A stretch of DNA of 58,251 bases from CAYNLG01 sp964397995 (GTDB lineage Bacteria; Planctomycetota; Phycisphaerae; FEN-1346): the NCBI GenBank assembly GCA_964397995.1, contig CAYNLG010000015.1, positions 1 through 58,251 on the forward strand, read 5' to 3'. The notes beneath the pieces are model-generated. The model made no database searches. It saw only the letters and a program-made list of their open reading frames with translations, and was not told the origin of the DNA. Positions 41,481-49,393 of the stretch are shown piece after piece. The position numbers and the translations under genes were made by a program. Numbering within the stretch: the first letter of the stretch is position 1; each line of letters begins with the position of its first letter.

Positions 41481-41509
41481 ACTGTAGCGGCGGCCCCGGG
41501 GCGTGTCAA
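41481..41509 (-). promoter_or_regulatory. Promoter of the asd leader transcript
   Basis: On the minus strand TTGACA (perfect -35), 17 bases, TACAGT (4 of 6). It lies about 35 bases past the stop of the DUF362 gene, so asd does not depend on readthrough. It is 32 bases upstream of the leader ATG. Confidence 0.7.
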
Positions 41510-41543
41510 GGGTTGTTCACAAGAAGGCGCCTGCGCAGCGGCG

Positions 41544-43676
41544 CTACTCGGGGGCGCTTGCCGCCACGGTCTCGTACCAGTGCTCGCTCAGGATGAAGTA
41601 GTCGGCCGTGTCGACAACGCCGTCGCCGGTGAAGTCGCCCTCGTCCCAGCCGCCCGGGCCGAACCAGTGGGCCGCCAGGCGGAAGTAGTCGGCCGTGTCG
41701 ACCGTCCCGTCGCGCGTGCAGTCGCCGCCCAGGCAGACCTCCACGGCCACGGGTTCCGAGACGGTCTCGGCCCCGGCGTCGTCGGCCGCCACGGCCGCCA
41801 GGTCGTGTGGCCCGAAACCGAAGCCCGACCACGGGCACGTGAACCCGTCGCCGGGGGTGTCGTCAAGGCCCACGGCCTCGCCGCCCGCGTAGAACGTGAC
41901 GGCGACGACCGTCCCGTCCGGGTCGGACGCCTCGGCCTCGAGCGTCACGGCCGATCCGTGGCAGCGCGTCGCCCCATCGGCGGGCGCGATGAGCGTCACC
42001 TCGGGCGGCAGATTGACGACCGGCGGCGTCCGCACCAGTTCGATGCCGTCGCCGGTTCCGAGGTCCCGCGTGTAGAGCTTGTCCGTGTCATTCGACCAGT
42101 GCTCGTGGACGCCGAGGCTCACGAGGGGCGTCCCGTCGTCCTCGGGGTCGTAGACGGTGCCCGAGGGCGGGGCATCCGCCTGGGCCGCCTCGTGCAGGTG
42201 GTCGTCGGCGCACGAAGTGATCTTGCTCGCGAACTCGGCCCGCACGAAGTCCAGGGCGACCGAGTCGATCGCCACGGGGTCCTGGCTCGCGAGCAGGCTG
42301 GACGGGTAGTCGCCGGAGAACGGGGGGAGCGCCCACGGCACGGGCGCCGACCCGCGGCCGCTCTGCTTCGGGGCCGACCAGAGCATGTCGACCAGGTGCA
42401 GGATCGTCTTGCCGCCGAGGTCTTCGTGGCCCATCAAGTCCACCAGGGCCGCGTACTGGCCCATCGTGGAGCGGAAGCACGGCAGGTAGTCGTGGAGGCG
42501 GACACCGTCGTCGCCCGGCGAGGCGCAGAGCGACCCGTAGTGGTTCTTCGCGCAGGCCGTGACGCCGGCCATCTCGTGGACCTTGGCGACCGTCAGGTTG
42601 ACCAGGTACTCGGCGTCGACGAGGCGCTGAGGGAGGCGCGCGGTCTTGCCGTCGCGGCTGAAGAAGACGCGGTCGGCCGCCGTCGGGGTGCACCGGACCC
42701 GCGTGTCGCCGCCCATGCCAGGCTCGCTGCCGTAGTAGGGCGTCTCCTCGTAGTGCACGCCCGGGAACGCCGGATAGGTCGGGTCCGGCACGGCCGCGCC
42801 GGGCGGCACGCCCTCGGCGCACAACCGGTAGGCCTTGTCGGCGATGTAACGGCTGGAATCGCAGACCGTGATGCAATCCTCCGGGACGCCGGCCACCCGG
42901 ACGAGTTGCTTGAGGACGGCGTAGAGGACCTGCGGCGTGAGGTCGGCGCGGTTGTCGAGGTCGCCGGGTTGGTCCTCGTGGTGGCGGTGCTCGACATGGT
43001 TGGGCTTGATGAAGACGCGCTCCCCCAGAGTGTACCCGACGTCGCCCCGGCCGCGATCCACGTTCGAGTGGCGGAACAAGGCATCCCAGGCGTCGGCGGG
43101 GTCGGCCTCGCCGGTCAGCCAGCAGACGGCATCCGCGACCATGGCGTCGATGGCGGCTTGGTCGTTGTGGGCGTCCTCCCACCAGTACGGGCCGACACTG
43201 AGGTCGTTCGGATTGGGACAGACCCAGGTCTCGTCGGTCGCGTCCGGGTCGTGGACCCAGGCGACGCAGCCCCGATGGATGCCGCGCCCCACGCCCATGG
43301 GCGTATTCGGCGGGTCGGTCGGGGTGAACCCCGCGCTGGCATCGGCGGTGGGCCAGGTCGCGACGCTGACGGCCGCGGCAGCCAACCCGGCCACCACCAG
43401 GCCGAGGCCGACGGCAACGCGGGCCCGCCTGAGGGACCGGCCGGCGTGGCGGAAGGCGGCGGTCGCCCCGGCCATGCCGAGCGCCCACAGAACGAAGCTC
43501 GACGCGATGGGGAACGCCGCCCGCTGGCAGGGATAGGCCGCGCGGCTGGGCTTCGGGACGCAGCGGACGAGGAACCAGGCCGTGGCCGCCAACCCCGTGA
43601 GCGGCCAGAGCCACCGGACCCGGCGCGGCGCGCGGGGGCCGGTGCCCCGGTCGCGGCTATCTTGGCAGTCCGTCAC
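41544..43676 (-). CDS. DUF362 protein with N-terminal TMs and dockerin-like tail
   Basis: A 710-residue protein. Residues 20-36, 53-75 and 87-105 are TM helices, so it is anchored. The DUF362 domain (about 110-520) has FIKPNHVEHRHHED, NLTVAKVHEMAGVTACAKNHYG and LASQDPVAIDSVALDFV. Some DUF362 proteins have ferredoxin domains; none is seen here. A cadherin/Ig-like domain (about 560-640, beginning LPPEVTLIAPADGA) follows. The C-terminus has a dockerin-like pair of Ca loops: DCTRDGTVDTADYF and DFTGDGVVDTADYF, spaced about 30 residues apart. Start is GTG with GAGGAG. The function is unknown; a surface-exposed complex is inferred. Confidence 0.78.
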   Translation of the reverse strand: MTDCQDSRDRGTGPRAPRRVRWLWPLTGLAATAWFLVRCVPKPSRAAYPCQRAAFPIASSFVLWALGMAGATAAFRHAGRSLRRARVAVGLGLVVAGLAAAAVSVATWPTADASAGFTPTDPPNTPMGVGRGIHRGCVAWVHDPDATDETWVCPNPNDLSVGPYWWEDAHNDQAAIDAMVADAVCWLTGEADPADAWDALFRHSNVDRGRGDVGYTLGERVFIKPNHVEHRHHEDQPGDLDNRADLTPQVLYAVLKQLVRVAGVPEDCITVCDSSRYIADKAYRLCAEGVPPGAAVPDPTYPAFPGVHYEETPYYGSEPGMGGDTRVRCTPTAADRVFFSRDGKTARLPQRLVDAEYLVNLTVAKVHEMAGVTACAKNHYGSLCASPGDDGVRLHDYLPCFRSTMGQYAALVDLMGHEDLGGKTILHLVDMLWSAPKQSGRGSAPVPWALPPFSGDYPSSLLASQDPVAIDSVALDFVRAEFASKITSCADDHLHEAAQADAPPSGTVYDPEDDGTPLVSLGVHEHWSNDTDKLYTRDLGTGDGIELVRTPPVVNLPPEVTLIAPADGATRCHGSAVTLEAEASDPDGTVVAVTFYAGGEAVGLDDTPGDGFTCPWSGFGFGPHDLAAVAADDAGAETVSEPVAVEVCLGGDCTRDGTVDTADYFRLAAHWFGPGGWDEGDFTGDGVVDTADYFILSEHWYETVAASAPE

Positions 43677-43722
43677 GGCAGGCGCTCCTCATCGGGTCTC
43701 CGCGCGGCGAAGATGATGGGGA

Positions 43723-43751
43723 ACTATACGCCGGAAACGGCCGGGGGGCAA
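43723..43751 (-). promoter_or_regulatory. Promoter of the DUF362-dockerin gene
   Basis: On the minus strand TTGCCC, 17 bases, TATAGT, about 45 bases before the GTG start, in the short gap after the SGNH gene. Confidence 0.5.
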
Positions 43752-43760
43752 ACGGGTCGT

Positions 43761-45152
43761 CTAGTGGTCGCCGACCATGGCTTCCGCCACAAGGGCGGCG
43801 ACGCGCCGGTGGCCCTCGGGGGCCAGGTGGACACCGTCCTCGGTCAGCCAGCGGTCGGCCTCCGGCGCGAGTGTCGCGTATACGTCCACGAAGCGGCCGC
43901 CCTTGCGGCGGGCCACGGCCTCGAACGCGGATGCGAGGCGGGCCATGCGCGGCCGTGCTCCCTGCCACTTGGCCTGGTGCCGCCCCGCGGGGGTCGGGTC
44001 CGTCGGCGCGTCCGTGGCCATCATCGAGCCGAGGGGAGGCGGGGCAAGAACCGTGACGCGCGGCCCACGTTCTCCGTGCGGCCGGAAGACGCGGAGGCGG
44101 TCGATCAGCACGTCCAGGTACACCGCGACGTCCTCGACCGTGCGGCCGCGCTCCGCCCACCGGTTCTGGGCGTCGTTCGTGCCGAGGCCGACGACCACCT
44201 CCTCGACCGGCCCGCTTAGGGCCGCCCTGCCCTCGGCAAGCAGACCGTCAAGGACGAGCAGGGCGCAGGAGTCGGGCCCGAACTTTCGGAAACCGATGGC
44301 GCGGCCGCTCCTCGAGGCGTTGTGAACGCGGACGCGGCGCGTGGGTATCGCGGCGGCCAGGGCCTCCTCCAGACGGTCGGGCCACTTGCCCTGGCCCGCC
44401 CCGTTCGAGTCGCCGATGGCGAGCACACGCATCTCGCCGGCGAGGCGGGCCATCATCGTGTGACCCTCCGGCCTCAGGTGGACGCCGTCGCGCCCGAGAA
44501 CGGCATCGGCGGCCAGGCGCGTCGGCGTGTGGGCATCCACGAACCGCACGCCGCGCGCCCGGCACAGGTCGCCCAGACCCGCGACGAAGGCGGCCAGGCG
44601 CGGCCGCGCATGGCGCCACTCGGTCCGCTCGGCCGTCTCCACGACCGCGCCGATGGCGGGTGGCGACAGCACCGTGGCGCGCGGCCTCGGGTTCCGGGCG
44701 CCGATGCGGTCGAGGACAGCCGCCGCGGCCGCAAGGGCGTCCTCGACGGTCTTGCCCTGGCAGGCGTAGGCGTCCTTGACGTCGTTCGTGCCGAGGCAGA
44801 GGACGACCTCGTCGACGGGGCCGCCGAGCCGCGTCTCGGCCTCGGCCAGCGCCGCGCCGATGACGGTCACGGCCCGCGTCACGGGGCGGTCCCGGTACAG
44901 GAAGCCGAAGGTGCGGCCGCTGAGAGAATCGTTCCAGACGGCGACGCGGCCGGCCGTGCGACCCTCGTTCAGCAGCGCTGCCAGGCGGTCGGGCCACTTG
45001 CCCTCGCCTTGGCCGTTGGAGTCGCCGAGGGTCAGGACGCGGGCAACGACGGTCTCGGCCGCCGGGGTCTCGTCTGGGACGTACCACGCCCCCGCGAAGC
45101 AGGTTCCCGCCAGTACGAGCAGCCCGACGCCCACGGCCACACCAATTCGCAT
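43761..45152 (-). CDS. Secreted protein with two tandem SGNH/GDSL hydrolase domains
   Basis: A 463-residue protein with a signal peptide (VAVGVGLLVLAGTCFAGAW). Domain 1 has LTLGDSNGQGEGKWPDRL, LCLGTNDVKDA and DGVHLRPEGH. Domain 2 has LAIGDSNGAGQGKWPDRL, VGLGTNDAQNR and DGVHLAPEGHR. Both keep the Ser of GDSN (block I), the Asn of GTND (block III) and the Asp/His of D-G-V-H (block V), so both may be active esterases. The two halves are clearly homologous and probably arose by tandem duplication. Start ATG has GGGAGG ahead. The substrate, an acetylated glycan perhaps, is unknown. Confidence 0.85.
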   Translation of the reverse strand: MRIGVAVGVGLLVLAGTCFAGAWYVPDETPAAETVVARVLTLGDSNGQGEGKWPDRLAALLNEGRTAGRVAVWNDSLSGRTFGFLYRDRPVTRAVTVIGAALAEAETRLGGPVDEVVLCLGTNDVKDAYACQGKTVEDALAAAAAVLDRIGARNPRPRATVLSPPAIGAVVETAERTEWRHARPRLAAFVAGLGDLCRARGVRFVDAHTPTRLAADAVLGRDGVHLRPEGHTMMARLAGEMRVLAIGDSNGAGQGKWPDRLEEALAAAIPTRRVRVHNASRSGRAIGFRKFGPDSCALLVLDGLLAEGRAALSGPVEEVVVGLGTNDAQNRWAERGRTVEDVAVYLDVLIDRLRVFRPHGERGPRVTVLAPPPLGSMMATDAPTDPTPAGRHQAKWQGARPRMARLASAFEAVARRKGGRFVDVYATLAPEADRWLTEDGVHLAPEGHRRVAALVAEAMVGDH

Positions 45153-45174
45153 GCCGCGCCTCCCGGTTCGCGGT

Positions 45175-45205
45175 CCTATCGTGGCGGGCGGGCGGCCGGT
45201 GTCAA
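45175..45205 (-). promoter_or_regulatory. Possible promoter of the tandem SGNH gene
   Basis: A perfect GC-TTGACA on the minus strand is followed by 19 bases and GATAGG. The -35 is ideal, the -10 and spacing are poor. It is divergent from the GH65 gene. Confidence 0.35.
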
Positions 45206-45315
45206 GCGTCCTGCCGGTTGGTGGCAGACGAATCCGCCTTTTTCCATGCACCCGGGCGGGCGGCGCGCATAATGGGCGGGTGCCGCCCACGCCGCCTGAG
45301 CCACGAGGTGATGCC

Positions 45316-47562
45316 ATGAACGACCCCTGGACGCTGGTCGAGACGGGGTTCCGGCCGGAGACCGCCCGCGCGGTCGAGGGCCTGTTCACGCAAGGCAGCG
45401 GCCCGCTGCACGTCCGCGGGTCGCTGGAGGAGCACCTCGCGGGCACCCCGCAGAACGTCGAGTACGAGCGGCGGCCGGGGAACACGACGGCCGAGCAGTT
45501 CCCGGACTTCGTGCTGCGCTGGGGGACGTACGTGCCGGGCGTCTTCGGGCCGCACCCGTGGCTGCGGCGGGAGATGATCAACCTGCCGTGGCCGCTGGGC
45601 CTGGCGCCGACTGTGGCCGGCGAGCGGCTGGACGTGACGCAGAGCCGCGTCGAGCGATACCGGCGGGAACTGAACCTGCGGGACGCGACGCTGCGGCGCG
45701 ACCTCCTCTGGCACACCCGCGCCGGGGCCACGCTCACGGTGCGATTCGAGCGGTTCGTCTCAGCCACGCGGCCACGTCTCATCGTCCAGCGGATGACCCT
45801 TGCGGCCGATCGGGAGGTCGAGGTGACGGTCGAGGCGGGGCTCGACGCCGACGTCCGCACGAACGGGCACGATCACCTGACGTCGTGGGGCTTCGCCCCG
45901 GCCGAGGACGGTGTGGCGGGCACCGTCGAGACCGACGGCGGCGACGAGGTCACGTACCTTGCGCACCTGTGGCCGCGCGCCGACTGGGCGTTCGCGACCG
46001 AGGCGCGCGCGGCGCGGGTGACGGCGGCGCTGGCGGCCTCTCCGGAGGCGCCGCTGGTGGTGGAGAAGCGGACGGTCGTCACGACGAGCCGCGACCTGCA
46101 CCCGGCGGCGCCGGAGGACCTGATGGAGGAGGCGGCCGCGCTGACCTACGACGAGCTCCACGCCGAGCACGCCGCCCTGTGGGCCGCGCGGTGGGACGCC
46201 TCGGACGTCGTCGTCGAAGGCGACCCGGCCGCCCAGCGGGCGCTGCGGGCCTCCGCCTATCACCTGCTCCGGGCGGTGGTGCGGGGCGATGACCGTGTGG
46301 CCGTCGGCGCGAAGGGGCACGCCGGCGAGGCGTACCGCGGCCACTACTTCTGGGACACCGAGATGTACCTGCTGCCCTTCTACCTCTACACGGAGCCGGG
46401 AGCGGCCCTGTCGCTCGTGGGCTTCCGCGTGCGAACGCTGGAGGCGGCCCGCCGGCGAGCGACCTTCTACGGCTACCCCGGGGCGAAGTATCCCTGGCAG
46501 TCCGACACCGACGGCAACGAGTGCTGCACCCAGTTCCAATACGCCGATCACGAGGTCCACGTGACGGCCGCCGTGACCTACGGGCTGGCCCACTACGCGG
46601 CCGCGACGGGCGACGCGGCCTTCCTGGACGGGCCGGCGGCCGAGGTGCTGGCCGAGACGGCCCGCTACTGGCTCGCGCGCATGGACCGTCGGCCGGGGGA
46701 TGACCATCCCAGCCTGCTCGGGGTCATGGGCCCGGACGAGTACACGCCCCTTTCGTCGAACAACGCGTACACGAACCGGATGGCGGCCTACGGGCTGGCC
46801 CTGGCCGCGGCGCACGGTGAGGCCGGCGGGGCGACCGACGCGGAGCGTGCGGCCTTCGCGGAGGCGGCCGAGGGGCTGCCCCTCCTCCGCCGCGCCGACG
46901 GCCTCGTCCTCCAGTGCGAGGAGTTCGGCCGCCTGGCCGAGCCGGACTTCGACGCCCAGTGGCCGGACCGGTCGCGGCCGTACGCGGCCTTCGTCAGCCA
47001 GGAGCGGCTCTACCGCACGAAGTGTCTGAAGCAGGCCGACGTGCTGATGCTGATGATGCTTTTTCCGGACGCGTTCACCGACGCCGAGGTCGAGCAGGCC
47101 TACGAACACTACCTGCCCGTGACGACGCACGATTCGTCGCTGTCGGCGGCCATTCACGCGATCGTGGCCCTGAGGCTCGGGCGCATCGCCGAGGCCTACC
47201 GGTTCTGGCAGCTGAGCGCGGGCAAGGATCTGGACCTTGCCCACGGCGGGGCGGCCGAAGGCGTGCACATTGCCGGGGCGGGCGGGTCGTGGCAGGTTGC
47301 GGTCCTGGGCTTCGCGGGCCTCCGCACGGCCCTGCAGGCCGAGCACCTGACCCTTCGGCCGCGCCTGCCGCGGGCGTGGACGCGCCTGGCGTTTCCCCTC
47401 GCCTGGAAGGGCTGCCCCGTCTACGTCGACATCACGCCGGAGCGGACCGAGGTGACAAACCGCGGCGCGCGGCCGATCGAGGTCGAGGTCGCAGGGGAGC
47501 GCCGCGCCATCGCCCCCGGGACCAGCGAGGGGTTCCCCGGGGCCGCCAAGGAGACCGCCTGA
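45316..47562 (+). CDS. GH65 family glycoside phosphorylase/hydrolase
   Basis: A 748-residue cytoplasmic enzyme that would phosphorolyse an alpha-glucobiose (maltose, trehalose, kojibiose or nigerose type). The GH65 architecture is clear: an N-terminal beta-sandwich (about 1-270), an (alpha/alpha)6 barrel with YRGHYFWDTEMYLLPF, KQADVLMLMMLF and the general acid E475 in VMGPDEYTPL, then a C-terminal beta-sheet. AAEGVHIAGAGGSW fits the phosphate-binding loop, so a phosphorylase is favoured over a hydrolase. GAGGTG precedes the ATG; CATAAT at 45290 or so may be its -10. It is coupled to the Nudix gene. Confidence 0.9.
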   Translation: MNDPWTLVETGFRPETARAVEGLFTQGSGPLHVRGSLEEHLAGTPQNVEYERRPGNTTAEQFPDFVLRWGTYVPGVFGPHPWLRREMINLPWPLGLAPTVAGERLDVTQSRVERYRRELNLRDATLRRDLLWHTRAGATLTVRFERFVSATRPRLIVQRMTLAADREVEVTVEAGLDADVRTNGHDHLTSWGFAPAEDGVAGTVETDGGDEVTYLAHLWPRADWAFATEARAARVTAALAASPEAPLVVEKRTVVTTSRDLHPAAPEDLMEEAAALTYDELHAEHAALWAARWDASDVVVEGDPAAQRALRASAYHLLRAVVRGDDRVAVGAKGHAGEAYRGHYFWDTEMYLLPFYLYTEPGAALSLVGFRVRTLEAARRRATFYGYPGAKYPWQSDTDGNECCTQFQYADHEVHVTAAVTYGLAHYAAATGDAAFLDGPAAEVLAETARYWLARMDRRPGDDHPSLLGVMGPDEYTPLSSNNAYTNRMAAYGLALAAAHGEAGGATDAERAAFAEAAEGLPLLRRADGLVLQCEEFGRLAEPDFDAQWPDRSRPYAAFVSQERLYRTKCLKQADVLMLMMLFPDAFTDAEVEQAYEHYLPVTTHDSSLSAAIHAIVALRLGRIAEAYRFWQLSAGKDLDLAHGGAAEGVHIAGAGGSWQVAVLGFAGLRTALQAEHLTLRPRLPRAWTRLAFPLAWKGCPVYVDITPERTEVTNRGARPIEVEVAGERRAIAPGTSEGFPGAAKETA

Positions 47563-48221
47563 TGGAGATGCTGCCGATCCTCGACCCCGACACGGGCCGC
47601 GTCGTCGGCTTTGCCGAGCGTGTTTACGCCGGGACGCACGGCCTCTGGCACCCGCACGTGGTCCTCGTCCCGGTACGGCCGGAGGACGGGCACGTGGCGG
47701 TCCAGACGCGGTCGGCGCGGCACGCGGCGGCGGGGAAGCGCGACCTCTTCGGCGGACACGTCGCCTTCGACCGCGAGTTCCTGGCGGCCATGCTGGGCGA
47801 GGCGCTCGACCTGGCGGCCGTGGTCCGCGAGACCGCCCTCCGCGAGGCCGACGAGGAACTCCGCCTGGTCGGCCCGGACGGGACGCCGACGCGCCTGGTG
47901 CCCGAGGCCCTGCGCCAGGTCGGCCCGGTGGGCGACCTGGCATGGGACAGCGGCACGGGGAACCGCGAGCGGTCGACGCTCTTTGTGGCCACCCTCCCCC
48001 GCGGCGCGACGCTCCACAAAGTGGACCTGGTCGATGGCGTGCCCACGCCGGTGGAGATCACGTGGCTGGCGCTCGAAGGGTTGGTGGCGGCCCATGCGGC
48101 CGGGCAGTGGGGCTTCGACGGGGCCGCGCTGCGGGTGCTCGGGCGGCTCGCCGAGGACGCGGTGTTCGGCCAGCGCCTCCGCGAGGCGCTGGGCGCGGCA
48201 AGCGCCGGTACCCCGGGGTAG
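47562..48221 (+). CDS. Nudix hydrolase
   Basis: A 219-residue Nudix-fold protein whose ATG overlaps the GH65 stop (TGATG). The Nudix box is split: FGGHVAFDREF, a short insertion, then RETALREADEELRLVG with the R-E-x-x-E-E core. The E-E residues that bind metal are kept. The spacing between the Gly and the REUxEE part is longer than the usual GX5EX7REUXEE, so it belongs to an atypical subgroup, near isopentenyl-diphosphate isomerase-like or ADP-sugar forms. Coupling to a sugar phosphorylase suggests an NDP-sugar or related substrate, but this is inference. Confidence 0.78.
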   Translation: MEMLPILDPDTGRVVGFAERVYAGTHGLWHPHVVLVPVRPEDGHVAVQTRSARHAAAGKRDLFGGHVAFDREFLAAMLGEALDLAAVVRETALREADEELRLVGPDGTPTRLVPEALRQVGPVGDLAWDSGTGNRERSTLFVATLPRGATLHKVDLVDGVPTPVEITWLALEGLVAAHAAGQWGFDGAALRVLGRLAEDAVFGQRLREALGAASAGTPG

Positions 48222-48305
48222 AACCGGCGTTCAAGAGAACATGACACGCGGCCGCCCGGTGCGACAGCCCCGGCGGCCCGTCCCGCGACAGGAAAGGAAG
48301 ACGCC

Positions 48306-49283
48306 ATGACCTGTGCCCTGCTCCTCGCCGGTGCCGTCCTCATCGCCATGCCGCTCGCGCTTGCCGCGGACGACCCCGCATGCGAGGCCGAACCCCCGTC
48401 CTCGCCGACGGTCGAGTGGAAGGACGCCCCCGGCGAGCATCTGACCCTCCTGTTCGAGGGGCACCCCGTCGTCCGCTACATGTACGCCTTCGACACCAGC
48501 ACCAAGGACCGGGGCCAGGAGACCTACAAGGTCTACCTGCACGTCTTCGACCCCGAGGCCGGGACGCTGCTGACGAAGGGCCCCGGCGGCCGGTACACCC
48601 ACCATCGCGGCGTCTTCATCGGCTGGAAGACCATCACCTACGACGGCGGCACGAAGCACGACTGGTGGCACATGAAGGACGTGGCCCAGATCCACCAGAA
48701 GGTGCTTCTGAAGGACACGGCCCAGCAGGGCTGCACCCTGACGACGCTCATCCACTGGAACGACCCCGAGGGCAAACCGGTGATCACCGAGGAGCGGACC
48801 CACATCGTGCGGGTACCGGCGTCGGGGCCGGCGGACTCGGACTTCCCGGTGGTCCTCGACGTGATCTCCAAGCTGACGGCCGTGCGATCGGACGTGGTCC
48901 TGGGCGGCGACCCGGAGCACGCGGGGTGCCAGTTCCGCCCGTCGAACGAGGTGGCGGAGAACAAGTCGGCCGCGTACCAGTTCCCGTCCGAGGACACGGA
49001 CGTCAAGACGGCCAAGGACCTGCCGTGGGCGGGGCTCCAGTTCAAGCTCGGCGACGCGACGTACTGCGTGGAGCACATGAATCACCCCGCCAACCCGAAG
49101 GGAACGGTGTCCTCGGCCTACCGGGACTACGGCCGCTTCGGGGCCTTCGCGAAGGCGGAGATCAAGAAAGGCGAAACGCTGACGCTCCGGTACGGTGTGC
49201 GGGTGGACCGGGGCGAGATGCGGTCGCGCGAGGCGATGCAGAAGGCCTACGAGGCGTTCGTAGCGCGGCTACCGGCGAAGTAG
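48306..49283 (+). CDS. Secreted PmoA-like (DUF6807) protein
   Basis: A 325-residue protein with a signal peptide (MTCALLLAGAVLIAMPLALAA). Blocks YTHHRGVFIGW, DWWHMKDVAQIHQKV and CVEHMNHPANPKGTVSSAYRDYGRFG, rich in His, match the family often labelled methane oxygenase PmoA in planctomycete genomes (DUF6807). The label is historical; these are not methane monooxygenase subunits. Many are found beside sugar oxidoreductases and glycosidases, so a carbohydrate-related role is likely. AGGAAAGGAAG precedes the ATG. Confidence 0.75.
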   Translation: MTCALLLAGAVLIAMPLALAADDPACEAEPPSSPTVEWKDAPGEHLTLLFEGHPVVRYMYAFDTSTKDRGQETYKVYLHVFDPEAGTLLTKGPGGRYTHHRGVFIGWKTITYDGGTKHDWWHMKDVAQIHQKVLLKDTAQQGCTLTTLIHWNDPEGKPVITEERTHIVRVPASGPADSDFPVVLDVISKLTAVRSDVVLGGDPEHAGCQFRPSNEVAENKSAAYQFPSEDTDVKTAKDLPWAGLQFKLGDATYCVEHMNHPANPKGTVSSAYRDYGRFGAFAKAEIKKGETLTLRYGVRVDRGEMRSREAMQKAYEAFVARLPAK

Positions 49284-49393
49284 CGCGCGGCGCGTCGCGA
49301 ACGCGCACATGCCCACACGTGCCATGATTAGCCGAGACCCGACCGCAGGGAGGGGAGGCAACACCCCCACCGCGCGGCTAAGCATAAGCACGC

